Assembly: GCF_029867415.1 (NCBI RefSeq)
Contig: NC_081186.1
Span: 11,540,930 to 11,604,929 of the forward strand
Length of the DNA: 64,000 nucleotides
Direction: 5' to 3'
From: Vicia villosa
Taxonomy: Eukaryota > Streptophyta > Magnoliopsida > Fabales > Fabaceae
The position numbers and the translations under genes were made by a program. How positions within the stretch are numbered: the first letter of the stretch is position 1; each line of letters starts with the position of its first letter. Shown piece by piece: positions 22,051-34,093 of this stretch. The notes under the pieces were generated by a model that was not told the origin of the DNA, made no database searches, and saw only the letters and a program-made list of their open reading frames with translations.

Positions 22051-23239
22051 GGAGACAACAACTCTGTGCAGAGGGGGGAGCCACCGAAACCTAACATAAA
22101 AAAACTCTCCAGAGAAAACTCTGCCCAAAAAAATCCCAAACATTCTTAACATCACACTCATCCCATCGACAAATTCAAACATTTAACCTCACCTGAACCT
22201 CATTCACAACCAAACACAAAAAATCTGCCTCAATACTACCTCAAAATCTCTCCAAATCCTTTGACCTCACAAACTTCATTCCAATAAACACTCAGTAACC
22301 TTTCATCATCAATACACACAAACTTCAACCTCACCTCAATCTGAACCGCAAACCTCCCTTCATACCACAAACAACCTTCCACATTCCATTCATCTTACAA
22401 CAAACCGCAGCAAGAATCAACAAAGTAACGCACACAAAGCAGAAGTAGATCAAGAGCGAAAGAGTAGGTAAATCGAGCAAGAACAACGTACCTGGGCTAT
22501 TTTCATCTTCGATTTCTGTTTCTGATTTATTGTTGTAGCATACTGGTATTATCCCTTTCCTCTGTGTCTTAATCATGTAAACTTGTAACTCTGATGAACA
22601 TAATGAAAATCATATTTGGGGTTTAGGGTTTCATTTGGGATAAGGGCTTTATTGCTTTGATTGTTGCCGCTGTGCTATTTCGTTGTTGTTGTCGTTGATC
22701 GAACTGAGCAGAATCGAGAGAGAAGTGAGATCGAGTTCTTTTTTGTTGGCTTTGTTGTCTCTGCGAGTTCATCGATTATGAGAGGAAACAGAGAGGAGAG
22801 CGTGTGATACGTGAGCTGATGGCAATCGTGAGAGAGCGATGAGAGCGAGATGCGAGAGAGAGGGTGAGATTGAGATGAACGAAGCTGCAACTCTTTCCTT
22901 TCTTTTTGCGTTTTGGACTTAGGGTTACATTGGTCCCTAATAGTTTTTTGTGTTAAATGAGTTTTTGTCTTGATTTTTCTTGGGCCAGCATCCTCCAAAA
23001 AGGTTTTACACCCCCATGGTCCAATATACTTATCTCTTGCCATTTTTTATTCTATAAAATTTTATTTTATTCTATTTCTCTTTTTTTTTTTATAAAAATG
23101 ATAAGTAATTTATTCTTTTTTTAAAAAAAAGATAGCTTTCATATAAAATCAAAAAATGTTTATTTATTTATTTTGTTTATTATTTTTTATAAAAAGACAA
23201 TTTTTTTTAATCGAATCGATTTTTTGAGATTTAATGGAT

Positions 23240-23900
23240 GAATCAAGGAGGGTTCGTACGTACTTGTACGAGTTGTCCTAAAAGTATTTGAGTGATGGCC
23301 GTTAAGCTTTTATTCGAATACCTGGATTCCATTAAACGCTCCAAGAAACTCGATTTAATTCACCCTTTTTTACAAAAAATACTTTCTTTTAATCAAATCA
23401 TTTTATCTATAATGGAAAAAAGGGTTTGTACGTACTTGTACAAGTTGTTCTTTAAGCATTTAGGCGATGGCCGTTAAGCCTTTGTTTGGATGTTTAAACT
23501 CCATTAAAGACTTCTTAAAAATCGATTTAACTCACCTCTTTACAATAACGCTTTTCTTTTAATCAAATCAAATTTAGTCTTTAATGGATAATGAAGAAGG
23601 GTTTGTACGTACTTGTACAAGTTGTTCTTTAAGCGTTTAGGCGATGGCCGTTAAGCCATTGTTTGAATGTGTAGACTCCATTAAAGACTTCCTAAAACTC
23701 GATTTAGCTAACAATCTTTCAAGTATCTTAAGCGATGGCCGTTAAGCTTTTGTTTAAGTACTTGGATTCAATTAAATATCTTTCAACTCTTGAAATCAAT
23801 CTCTTTTTTTTATCACATACGAGGGGGTTGTACGTACTTGTACAATTTTCTCTTTCAAGCATTTAGGCGATGGCCGTTAAGCCTTTGTTTAAATGTTTGA
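23240..23900 (+). repeat. Diverged tandem repeat inside the Ogre-2 LTR
   Basis: About four or five irregular copies of a unit containing a cgtacttgtac palindrome-like core, then a gcgatggccgttaagc block, then a tccattaaa block. Spacing is roughly 120-180 bp. Confidence 0.75.
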
Positions 23901-24380
23901 TTTCTCTTAACAAACAACTTCAATTTATTCACACCTTTCAATTTTAAAACCTTTTTATAAAACGAGACACTTAGTCAAAATTCAAATGCAATTATACTTC
24001 GACATGTGAAGATCAAACGTTTACCACTCGAATGCGATGATGGCCAAAATCTTGTCCTAATCTTGATTTAGTTATCCATTCTTGTAGTGATGCAAACAGT
24101 ATCTACAATCCATGTGCGCATAGTATTGTTTGAATGCGATCGAGTACCTCTCGCTAAAATCAATCAACAGCCTTTCGTAGTTAGCCCGAACTACGATTGC
24201 TCTGACTTTCCCATTGCACTAGGGAATACGTAGGCACAAGATACAAACGTCTTGGCGAGCACAATAATAAAAAATCTTTTTTTGTTTCTTCCTTCTTTCC
24301 AACCTAATAAATAACGCAAGTAGATATAAGCTAACAATTAATCACAAGATTAACTAAATGGGTTCCATCGAGTACGATGG

Positions 24381-24412
24381 AGGTGAGGGGTGCTAATACC
24401 TTCCCCTTGCTT
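24381..24412 (+). promoter_or_regulatory. Conserved LTR hairpin, Ogre-2 copy
   Basis: Arm aggtgagggg, loop tgctaatacctt, arm ccccttgctt: ten pairs including three G-U. Confidence 0.7.
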
Positions 24413-24802
24413 AACCGACTCCCGAACCTAAATTTGGTTGCGATGACCATCTTATCCATTCTTTTTTATTCGTGGGTTTTATCGATATTTTCCCTTTCCT
24501 TTTGGAATAAATAAAGTTCGGTGGCGACTCTGTTGTACTTCGAATGCGTGGAAACGCGTCGAGTCACATTTTTTACCGCTACACACACCATACCAGAGAA
24601 ACACTTGCAGCGGATAAATAAAATAAGCACAAACTAATACAAACAATTAGCATACATAAGCAGTAAGCACACAGTGCTCAGGCAAAAACAGACAGTGCAT
24701 AAGAGTAGCACAAACACACACAAATCAACACAAAGATAAGCAATTAGAATTGTTGATCACACACAACCATCGGTCTTATTGTGTTGGGGTGACATATATA
24801 AT

Positions 24803-24814
24803 ACTTCTCCCCCT
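24803..24814 (-). promoter_or_regulatory. Sirevirus polypurine tract
   Basis: The minus strand reads agggggagaagt after a ggccaaac stretch. This is the familiar polypurine context downstream of Sirevirus envelope-like genes. Confidence 0.65.
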
Positions 24815-24969
24815 GTTTGGCCACAAATGTTGCCAAAGCCAAAGAGAGTGTCTTCTCCTCGCGAGTTTAAATAAGTTCAAAAATAAAACAAACCTAAATA
24901 AAACAGACGATACGAAATGCAGCAGAATAAATCAAACAAAACAAAACAAAAAAATAAACACACTAGACT

Positions 24970-26893
24970 CTAGTTGCAATTACTGCTCAGAGTCAGAACC
25001 AGCTGAGGTGTCTGAAGAACCTTCTTTCTCAAAGTCATCAGCAGGACTATAGCACTTTTTTCCTCCACTTCTTGATCATATTTTTCTTCCATCTCTTCTG
25101 TATCTGCAAACTCCTCTTTCTCATCCATTTTTAGAGTTCGTATCATTTGTTCAAGAGACATTTTTCTAGCTTCCAATTCTTTGCAAGTCTCTTTTAGGAT
25201 TGCTATGACTTCTGCTTTACTGACTGATGCTCCTGATTTGGAAGTTTCAGCAGATGTCATGACAATGTCTAGAACATGCTTCCCCTTAAATAGTTTGTAA
25301 TGGAAAGCCAAGGGACTTTCTCTTTTGCACACCATATCATGTTCGTTGAGAATGTTTGGATATTGATCCAGAATTATACCACTCAAGAGAGATGGAAAGG
25401 CAATTGGACCCTTAATACTGAAGCTTCCAGCATGCTTCATGGTTTGGTCAAAAATATATGTTCCATAATCAAATTTTGCCTTTGTTCCTACAACATACAA
25501 AAATCTATCAAGCACAGTTGAGATAGTGGGCTTGTGATTTGTTGGAACCCAATTAGCTGCTCCTATTTTGTGAAGCATTGCATACTTGATGCTCAGCTTA
25601 CTTGTGATTAGCTTCTCTTTCATGGGCCAGCTTTTTACCTGCTTGGCTGTGATCACTTGACATACTTGGTTGTCTGTTACTTCCAGCTCGGTTTGAGCTT
25701 CATTTGTTCTTCCCAAGAATTGATTAATCACAGAAGGAGAGAATGATACACACTTACCTCTTACAAACACCTTTTTGTAATCTGCATTTTTGCTATTGCC
25801 ACAATCTTCAGACATGTTTACCACAGATTCTTTGACCAGCTTCTCATAACATCTAGGAAGATTGCATATAGTTTTTAGCAGTCCAGCTTCTTGAATCAGT
25901 TATAAGACCTCCTTGTTTTCAAGAGCATTTAGAGCCAATTCCCTTTCAACAGCCAACCTCTTTTGGAGAACATATTTCCATCTGCTAACACTAGAGGCAT
26001 AGTGGAAAGACACATTATCAATGGGGACTTCAGGGATGTTAGCAGCAAGATTACTGGTTGTAGGCTTCTTCCTTGATGGAATGTCATGGATATTTGCTTC
26101 AACATCAGATTCAGGTTCAACAATTTCCCGCTCTTTTCTTTGGAATGAACCTGCTCCAAGATTTTGAGGGACCAACCCCTTTGCTTTTGGTAACAACTTT
26201 GCTCTTGACAAGTCCTGCAAAAGTACTCTTCCTTCTGACAGTGTCTTTGATAGGATTGTTCACTAGAGTGCTCCCTTTTGATGATCCTTGAACAACAGCT
26301 TTGCCTTTTCTTCTTGTCATTACCCTGTTAGCTACACTAGGATTCAAGGAAGTAAGTAATTCGTCTTCAGAGTTCTCATCTAAGTCTACCGCATTAGTAT
26401 CAGTTTTAGTATTGGCCTCAGGGTGCTCATTATTGTCAATGTCATTGACATCCTTAGTGACATTGGTATTCTTAGTAATACCTTGTTCATCCCTGTTGAT
26501 TTATAAATCACTATCAACTGTGTGAACAGTGTCAGCCTTACTGGTGTTATTGAGTGGATCAACCATTATAGTTTGAAGAGGAATAGATATTCCAGGCACT
26601 TGATGATTTTCCTTCAGAATACGATTAACAATCCTGGTAATTGCACTATCAACATACTTGGATCCTTCTTTAGTAAGTTTCTCCATGGTAGCGGATGCTG
26701 AGGATTTGGTGCCCTTGTTGTGAATACCCTCCTTGGGTCATTTTGCATGAGTCGTTTTAGGTTTTGTGGCCTTTACTTCATCACTGCTAATCGTCCTTAG
26801 AGGGACAACCTTGAGAACCCTATTAGGGTTAGAGGACTCTTCAGGTGTTGCTGAGTCTGAAACGGGAGATTCATCATTAGATTGTTGAGACAT
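24970..26893 (-). pseudogene. Sirevirus envelope-like ORF, broken
   Basis: Translation on the minus strand starts at the ATG at 26893 with a Ser/Asn/Glu-rich region. A basic, Lys-Ser-rich stretch follows (about 26350-26120). Next is a conserved globular part (25824-25200) of the kind annotated in legumes as envelope-like or putative plant transposon protein, then an acidic tail. The frame changes or stops near 26690, 26500, 26200, 25900 and 25830. I see no convincing signal peptide or membrane segment in the surviving pieces. Its role is unknown in the family. It is not an intact gene. Confidence 0.75.
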
Positions 26894-27105
26894 TTTGAAC
26901 CTTAGAGAACCAGAACTTATTTCACACTTGTCAAGTAAAATAAATAAATCAATCTCAGAGAGTAGCGAGCAGTACTACTAGGAAGGTTTGCCGTTTTTAG
27001 AATATTATGGGATCGAGAGAGCTTTATATGCACACAGAGTGAGGGAAATTTCAAAACACGGATTTTGACAAGGCCCAAATAGAATTCCCTCACGTTGGTT
27101 AATTG

Positions 27106-27860
27106 TTATAATAAGTTTTGGTAGCAAATACCCAACATACCCTTTTTTGCCACATTGTCTTTAGATGTTGTTGCAACATTCTCTGTGACATTGCTTTTAG
27201 GCTGTACTTTAGAATCATTGCTCACATTTAACTTTTCCAGACTTCTCTCCTGATCTATAATGTCCATCACAAGGCTTACTCTTTCATCTAGCAGAAATCT
27301 ATTGATGCTTTTGTATTCCCTTACTTTTTCACACAGTTTCTCATTCATTAGACTGTTCTCAAAGAAACTAGTAGACAGTTCACTTATAGTGAGATCACCA
27401 ATATAAGATTTTTTATCTGATTCATCGGGATCATAAGATTCATCAAATTCGTGATGGTACATTTTCAATTCTTCCTTGATCATGGAGTAGTCAGAGGGGT
27501 GAACAGGTGTGTCAGGCTTCCATAGATAGCAATTATCCTTATATCTAAATCCCTTCATGACTTCCTCATTTGCTTCATTTGTAATGATACACTTATTTTT
27601 GGTGAACTTAGCGTTGAATCCTTCATCACACAACTGACTGATGCTTATAAGGTTTGCAGCTAAACCTTGTACAAGTAGGACTTTGTTTAGATTAGGTATA
27701 CTCACCCTTTCTGTCTTCCCAACACCTTTGACTTCTCTTATATCTCCATCACCTAGAGTTACATAGTTGTTTCCTTCCAATTTGAGGTCTACTAGAGAGT
27801 TCTTTCTCCCGGTCATATGATTTGAACAACCACTATCAAGGTATCAGTCTTTTTCTGCTG
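27106..27860 (-). pseudogene. Sirevirus protease / pre-integrase remnant
   Basis: The minus strand shows the copia protease active-site block Asp-Ser-Gly-Cys-Ser near 27820-27845, with an in-frame stop just before it. The pre-integrase stretch follows, with a Leu-Ile-Ser-Ile-Ser-Gln-Leu-Cys-Asp motif typical of Ty1/copia (near 27645). It stops at 27106, and the rest of pol is absent. Confidence 0.75.
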
Positions 27861-28143
27861 GCATCCTTATAGAAGTGTGTCCTATTAGAGCAACCTTCTT
27901 AGCTATCCCAGATTGTTTCCTGGTATAGATATCATGATCAAGTTTGACTTGTTGAGTTTAGTCTGGATATCCAAATAATCTGAAGCAGAATGGCTTTATG
28001 TGACCAAATCTTCCACAGTGATGAAACCTTTTCTTTGATAGCCTCCTTTTTATGTTTCCTCAATGTTGTAACATTTAAATTGACATCAGGTTAGTCCCAC
28101 ACTTCTTGGATTCTGTCCTCCTGAATCCAGAGATTAATTCCTC

Positions 28144-29517
28144 TTAAGCCACAAATCCCACTCCAGACACGTCTCCTGATCTTTGTACAGATTCCAGAAT
28201 TTCTTCTAGAGTATCAGATCCATTGTTCAGCATTTTGAATGACTTGGTCATTTGATCAAGTTTGTGGTTCAACATGCTTGCTTCACTACTGAGGGAGTCT
28301 ATAGTTGCAAGATGTTTAATCTTTTCAGATTCTAGATCTCTTATAATCACCTCTTGCTTCTTCAATTGTTTGCATACTTCAGCATTCTCCTTACACAACT
28401 TCTTGTACGAGGCATCTAGTTCATCAAAGGTTAGCTCATCATCACTGGAATCATTGTCAGATTCATAGATTCTTGTTGAAACTATGACATGTTTTGCAGT
28501 TCCTTTTTCTGAATTCGAGTCTTCGTCAGACCAAGTAACAGTCAGTCCTTTCTTTTGCTCCTTGTGGTAGGTAGGACATTCAACTCTAATGTGTCTGAAT
28601 CCTTCACATCCATGACATTGAACCCTTTTTCCTATACAGGGCTTCTCCTCAGCTTTGAACCTTTTACTTGAGTCATGTGTCTGACTGATGTCATAGGAAG
28701 TGTTCCTGACATCGGGTCTGTACTTCTGGTCAACCCTTTTGATAAGTCTGTTGAATTGCTTTCCAAGCATGGCTATGGCGTCTGATAAATTCTCACCACT
28801 TACACCATTTCTTTCTTTTGAATCATCACCTGTGTTGGTAACAAACACAATGCTTTTGTTCTTCTTTTCAACAGGCTCGCAGATGCTTGACTCAAAGGTT
28901 TGAAGAGAACCAAGAAGTTCATCCAGCTTCATGTTGCTGATGTCTTGAGCTTCCTCTATGGCAGTTACCTTCATGTCAAATCGCTTAGGCAATGATCTGA
29001 TAATCTTCCTTACCAGTTTTTCTTCAGTCATTTTCTCACCTAAGGCTGCAGAGTTGTTTGAAATCTCACAGACATTCATGTAAAACTCATGAATGGTTTC
29101 ATCCTCTTTCATCTTGAGATTTTCAAACTTAGTGGTAAGTAATTGAAGTCTCGACATCTTTACCTTTGACGTACCTTCATGTGCTGTTTTAACAATATCC
29201 CAAGCTTCTTTAGCCAGCTCACAGTGTTGCACAAGTCTGAAGATATTCTTGTCGATACCATTGAATATTGAACTTAGGGCCTTAGAATTGCCCAACGCTA
29301 ACTCTTCTTCAGATTTGCTCCATGAAGTTTCAAGGATTAGAACAATGGTTCCATCTTCCAGAATTTTCTCAAGATGTTTCCATCCACTTTCAACAGCTCT
29401 CCAGGCCTTGCTATCTACTGACTTAATGACTGCTACCATACGAGGTTTCTAGTAGTCGTAGTTAGATCCATCTAGGATAGGTGGTTTGTTTCCATACACT
29501 AACAGTTCCTTATCCAT
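28144..29517 (-). pseudogene. gag: Sirevirus gag
   Basis: The natural start is probably the ATG at 29517. A single in-frame TAG at 29449-29451 interrupts it, and the frame reopens at the Met at 29439 (431 aa). The N-terminal half is the copia Gag core. A C-x2-C-x4-H-x4-C zinc knuckle lies near 28570-28615. The C-terminal part is acidic and predicted coiled coil, as in Sireviruses. A second degenerate knuckle (one Cys lost) lies beyond the stop, near 28010. Confidence 0.8.
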
Positions 29518-29571
29518 AGTACCAGAATTTTGTTATCCCAAGATCTCACCCAGATGTAAATAGGCAGGGTG

Positions 29572-29587
29572 CCTGCTCTGATGCCAA
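29572..29587 (-). promoter_or_regulatory. Sirevirus primer binding site
   Basis: The minus strand reads TTGGCATCAGAGCAGG, an initiator-Met type PBS with one change. It lies one base inside the LTR boundary at 29589. Confidence 0.75.
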
Positions 29588-29588
29588 C

Positions 29589-29608
29589 TGAAAATTCTAG
29601 TAACACAC
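29589..29608 (-). repeat. Sirevirus 5' LTR, terminal 20 bp
   Basis: This is the 3' end of the minus-strand LTR (ends ...aattttca). It is separated from the rest of the LTR at 33204-34093 by solo LTR-A. The target duplication cacac is at 29604-29608. Confidence 0.75.
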
Positions 29609-29666
29609 TGTAACACGGTGGGAGAACTGACTTTTATTTTTAAGCAAGCAATGTTGCGGTAAGCAT

Positions 29667-29792
29667 GAGTCGCCACCGACTTTTATTTTATCCAATAACT
29701 CGTAAGGGCAAAAAGAACAGAAAAAGACCTTTTAAGAAAAACGGGTTCGGGGGGTAGATTATAAAAAGGGAAGGTGTAAGCACCCTTTCCAT
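29667..29792 (-). promoter_or_regulatory. Conserved LTR-end module of LTR-A (hairpin, poly(A)-like signal, PBS-like 9-mer)
   Basis: Hairpin arms on the minus strand are atggaaaggg (29792-29783) and ccctttttat (29770-29761) with loop tgcttacacctt: ten pairs, two G-U. TGGCGACTC lies at 29675-29667, preceded by ataaaataaaag. Confidence 0.7.
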
Positions 29793-32137
29793 CCGTAGTT
29801 GTCTACGGGCTCTTAATTTGCTTAGCTCATGTTTGTTTGTTTGTTTGTTTTGAAAAGAAGTTTAAGGACTTTAGCTTAAAAGTGTAGCCTTAGTCTTTGA
29901 AAAGAGAGGTGTGAAAAGCTTTTTTAATTGAGCAAGCAAATTAAGAACACTACCCTAAGTTTGGTCCTTTTCTATGCTTTTTGCTCTCCTAAGAGAGATA
30001 GGGCTATCCTTACCATTCGAGGTAGGTAGTCCCATTTATTGGATGTCTGGGACAATCGAAGGGTCATCGAGGTCGTTGAAAGCAACATGTAGAGGTACCT
30101 TTAACAATATTCGAAGGGACAAATCATTTTTTTCGTAGGCAACAATCGAGGGACGAGATCATATATTTGTAGGCAGCGTCGAGGGTCATCGAGGGACTTA
30201 TGATCTTTATGATGATTTCTTAACCGTTGGGACTTTTGCTAGTAGGTACCTCCACATTCGAGGGACACGACCTTATAATCGAAGGCAACCAAGAGGAGGC
30301 GTACCCTAGGGGTGAGTGTGTGTAGCAATCACGTGTGTTATGTTCAGATAAATTAGTCTTTGAATTAAGTTAGCTACGATTTCTTTTTAGTCTTACCATA
30401 CACACCTAATTACTAACAGTTAATAATTTACATGTGCGGAAATTAAAAGCGAAAAATAAAAGAGTTCTAAGCTATTATATGGCTTTGGGAGAGATACATA
30501 ATAAGGAGGTGCGGAAAAAAAGTCCTAGTTAAAACTATTACAATCCTGAGCAGTTACATTCTTTAGGGCACATGCGAGAATAAAACAGTGAATAATCAAA
30601 GTTAGTGAATGTCCATGATAGTTCAATTGTTCAAAGTATAGTACCTCACAAAAAAAACAATCGTTAGTAGTAAGACAAAAATAACGTACAAGAAAATGGT
30701 AAAAATAATTACAAATATTAATAAAAGAGAACTTAAAATATATTAAACTCTAAACGAGAAAGAAAAGGAATAATTGAAATATTTTTATTATTTTGAGGGA
30801 AAATAAAAGAATTTAACTAAATGATAAGTTTTTGTATTTTGGTTATATTAGAAACAAAAAAATCAAAATTAAAGAATAAATCATGAACATGGGCTCAAAA
30901 GAGAAAGCAAATGGGAAGTGCAAATTAAAATGAAGTTATTGGGCTAAATGCATTAGTGGCCCAAAATAAAATGAAGTTCAGAGGGAGGTGTAATGTATAA
31001 GGCGGTGTGGAGGAGTAAAAACGAAGTGGGCCTAAACATAACAGCCTAATAACAATTAGTAGAAGAAAAATTAAACACTCACGCTCTATCTCAATCTAAA
31101 CTCTCACGCTCTGCTATCTCTTCCCATATTTCACCTCTATTCTTTTATCCATATTTTTCCAAACATCAAAACATACTTCTCGAATTCACAAGCTAACAAC
31201 AGCAACGAAATCTAATTCCTCACTCAAACTCTCATTTCATTCGGGATAAAACAATTCAACATTTAAACAATAGAACCATCAATACACGACATCAATCACG
31301 AGAAGAAGAAAGGTGAAGAGGTTACCGAAAACGACGCTTCATCGGCAAAGATCTTACTCCGATGAGTCTTCAAGAGTTCTGGTGAACCTTCGATTTGGTT
31401 GTTTGCGGTGGAATCTCGCCGAAGGTTGTAGGACTCAGTAATCCGACTTCCATGGTTACGGGATCGAGCGTGATCGGAGGGAGGCTGTGTGTGTACGACT
31501 TTGCATATCGTGTTCTCAAATTCGGGGCTGCTCCATTTGTGATTCCGATTTCTTCCGTCTTAGGACCTCTGCTATCGTGTTCTGTTTCAGATCTCTGAGT
31601 TTTGTGAGCACTTGATGATTCTCTGTTTTTGGTCTGGTGTGATATGTTGTTGAGTGATTGTGCTGCAATGTGGAGCATCGCTGCCGTTGTTCAATTCTTG
31701 TTGGAATTTTGCAAATCCTGTTCTAAAACGGGTGAAGGTTTGTTCCACCGAAAATTTTGAAGCAGTTGTTTGATACTGTTGTTGCTCCTGAAAATAAGAA
31801 TATACAAAACAAATTACAGGTTGGTTGTAGGATTCGGTTGCTCTTGATATTCAAAAGTACGGGGATGATGCTTGGCTTGAAGATGTGCGTTTGAAGATTT
31901 CGCAGCGGCGGGACCAATTGAGGATAGGGCGTCGTGTCGTTGTTGTGATATGAAGCTTCTAATTCATCTTCTTCTTCTGCAAAAACTTTATACATATGTT
32001 AGTGTTTTGGTTAGAAATTAGTGAGAATTAGTTTGAAACTTTGTGAAGTGATTTTTTTTATTCTTATGTATGACATCGGTGAGGATTTGAGTATATACAG
32101 TGATAAGGATGCCGTTCCTACACGAAGAAAAGATTGA

Positions 32138-32321
32138 GGGGACAACTTCTCTACCCATCACAAAAAGTTGGGTACTCTACCTCCAACCAATCACATGATT
32201 CCATCTCATTTAACACATTTAATTATTTATTAAAATATTATAAATGTTGGTTGTTTTCAAAGCATTTTGCAAAGGAGGTAACCTTACCCAACTTTTTAAG
32301 TTGGGTAGATAAGAATTCACC
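32138..32321 (+). mobile_element. 184-bp MITE, Mutator-like
   Basis: Inverted ends of about 45 bp share tctaccca and aaaaagttgggta blocks. A near-perfect 9-bp duplication flanks it (aaagattga at 32129-32137, aaaaattga at 32322-32330). It has no coding capacity and includes an internal cccaactt...aagttggg palindrome. The Mutator-like label rests on the 9-bp duplication and is inference. Confidence 0.6.
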
Positions 32322-32727
32322 AAAAATTGAATATAATGTGAATAAAAATTGTTATTTTTTTTGTTTTTTTGTGAGAAAATGAATTTGGCGTACGCCAAAA
32401 GGATTGGTATTGTCAAACGAAATTGGCCCCTCATTTTAATATTAATAATGATAAAAACTATCTATACAATTTTGAAAATAAACACCATCAGATAATATTC
32501 ATCATTCATCATGTGGTTAAAAGAAAATAAACAAATTTAAAAGAAAATAAATGGGGGGCCTCAGGTGTCATCATTGGCCAAAATAAAGTTTAAAAATGTA
32601 AAAAAGAAAAAGCTTAAAAAAGGTGAATGAACGAAATTGTGTGAGAGACTACAAAAATGTGGTTGACTGTTAATTGAGGGAGAATGTTTAGAAAATTGTT
32701 GGTAAAAAATGTGAAGGTGGAGTGCTC

Positions 32728-32735
32728 TATTTATA
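32728..32735 (-). promoter_or_regulatory. Candidate TATA box, LTR-A
   Basis: The minus strand reads TATAAATA within a ctct...agag palindromic context. Confidence 0.45.
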
Positions 32736-32880
32736 GAGTGGAATTAGGTCAAGACCGATCCTAAAAAGGAAATGATCCAACTCAAAAGGCCCATGGACCT
32801 TCTTGATCCTCAAGATTAAGAACTTGGACGTACTTGTGTCCAGGTGCGTTCAAGTGCAAAAAAAGATTAAAAAATAGTTT

Positions 32881-32960
32881 AAAAACATAGAAATGCACTA
32901 AGCGGGAATTGAATCCGTGACCTATTGTTTACAAGCCTTTCATTCTTACCAATCGTGCTA
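32881..32960 (-). other. tRNA-like Pol III module in LTR-A
   Basis: The minus strand has an A-box-like tagcacgattgg (32960-32949), 32 nt, a B-box-like ggattcaattcc (32916-32905), then a T5 run (32885-32881). The spacing is tRNA-like, but the cloverleaf is degenerate. Confidence 0.5.
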
Positions 32961-33203
32961 TGTTATTTATTTAAAATAAAAAGCCAATTGAAAGTATATG
33001 AAGCATCGGCCAGCATTTTCTATTTATTAAAATATAAGCAATTTAAGAGTAAACTACTATATTTTAAAATAGACTTTAAATTGAATATTTATAAAATTCA
33101 CGATGTCAATGTAAATGAATCCAAGATTTTTATAAAACTCAATTTTTTAAAATAGTTTTGAATTTTTGAAAAGTGCGGGCAAATTTTGGGGTACAACACA
33201 CAC

Positions 33204-34093
33204 GCTCGATGTCAAACTGGATGTTATGACATCCACAATTACGCAGCATAGACAATAATAGTAAACAACATAAAACAATAAAGAACATACAAAATTGTTT
33301 ACCAAGTTCGATTCAAACAACCTACTCTGGGGGATACCAAGCAAGGGATGAAGTCCACTATTAGTAGTATCAATTCAGAGCTAAACTCCCAGTTTACAAC
33401 TCCTCACTTAATCACTACCCAATGAACCTTCTACCTAGGTTCTACCTAGATATGGAATATCTCCATTCCACCCCCCCCCCAATCACAGCAGTGATACACA
33501 TACACAATAAACAATTACAGATAGAAGACACTCTTAAAAAACACACCTTGATCTGCTTAAAAGCTTCAATCAAGAGACACACACTCGTGCTTAAAAGCTT
33601 AGAGTGACACAACTAAAACACATACTAACTCCAATGCAATCATCAAAGATAATAGCGTGTATCACAAGAGATTATTCCAGAACAGTCGTTCTTCACAATT
33701 ACAATCTTCTGTTTGCATTCCAAATTAGGATTGCAGGTCTTTTTATAAGCAGTCTTGGGCCTTAGGCTTTTTAGAAACACGATAGGGTTAACAAAGTTAA
33801 CCTAATTCACACGTCAAGTGTCTGTTACACAATGTGCTGTCAATAGGATCTTCTAGACGAAATATGCATCACTCAATAAAAAGTTTCCTAAACTGATAAA
33901 AAGGATAAATCACGAAACACAATTCATAAACAATAACAACTCCTGCTGTCACACATGGATGTCATGACATCGATCATGACATTCCTTACAAAACATGTAT
34001 TAGCTCCACACATATATGCAACCTGCATAAACACAAACAACCAGGTATGTTTTACCAATAAAGCAGCCAACATGCAAAACAACGTCATGAACA
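33204..34093 (-). repeat. Sirevirus 5' LTR, main part
   Basis: The likely 5' end on the minus strand is tgttcatgacg at 34093; this boundary is tentative because the second LTR and the other target copy are outside the window. It has a TATA-like TATAAAA (33747-33741 on minus) and a run of ten Cs near 33471-33480. Confidence 0.65.

Larger units (their letters stand above)
12379..24583 (+). mobile_element. Ogre-2: 3' tail and 3' LTR of a second Ogre-type element
   Basis: This consists of non-coding internal 3' sequence (12379-12967 and 20713-21389), a polypurine tract and a 3' LTR (21390-24583). It is interrupted by the non-autonomous element at 12968-20707. No coding part of Ogre-2 is in the window; it should continue left of Ogre-1 if Ogre-1 was inserted into it. 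The right flank cacac (24584-24588) is the expected target duplication. Confidence 0.75.
21390..24583 (+). repeat. 3' LTR of Ogre-2 (3194 bp)
   Basis: The LTR runs from TGTCGCACCCC to CCGCTACA. It has a TATA box (22044), a tandem repeat (about 23240-23900), the conserved hairpin (24381-24412), AATAAA near 24506-24516 and the PBS-like TGGCGACTC (24522-24530). Confidence 0.9.
29609..33198 (-). mobile_element. Solo LTR-A, Ogre type (3590 bp, includes a MITE)
   Basis: The minus strand starts TGTTGTACCCC (33198) and ends CCGTGTTACA (29609). The 5-bp duplication cacac flanks it (29604-29608, 33199-33203). It has no internal region, so it is a recombined solo LTR. It contains a TATA box (32728-32735), the conserved hairpin (29761-29792), AATAAA-like signal, PBS-like 9-mer (29667-29675), a tRNA-like module (32881-32960) and a MITE. 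Its short ORFs have no recognisable domains. Confidence 0.9.
24584..34093 (-). mobile_element. Sirevirus-type Ty1/copia element, internally deleted and interrupted
   Basis: On the minus strand the order is 5' LTR (33204-34093 and 29589-29608, split by solo LTR-A), PBS, gag, protease/pre-integrase remnant, envelope-like ORF and polypurine tract. The integrase, RT and RNase H between about 27110 and 26900 are missing. The 3' LTR is not in the window; the element is cut at 24584 by the Ogre-2 LTR. An envelope-like ORF after pol is the hallmark of legume Sireviruses. Confidence 0.8.

Noticed and set aside
24584..29608. Shared cacac flank of Ogre-2 (24584) and solo LTR-A (29604, 33199) as one recombination event
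   Set aside because: LTR-A has its own complete pair of cacac copies and lies in the opposite orientation and a different LTR family; the match is probably chance in a CA-rich context.
30900..31700. Possible host gene in the ctctcacgct / rich-ORF region of LTR-A (for example 31370-31678)
   Set aside because: It lies within the boundaries of LTR-A, the frames are short and overlapping on both strands, and no domain is visible; leader sequence of an LTR is more likely.
33471..33480. Run of ten C residues in the Sirevirus LTR
   Set aside because: Noted as a possible sequencing or assembly length artefact; a homopolymer alone supports no function.
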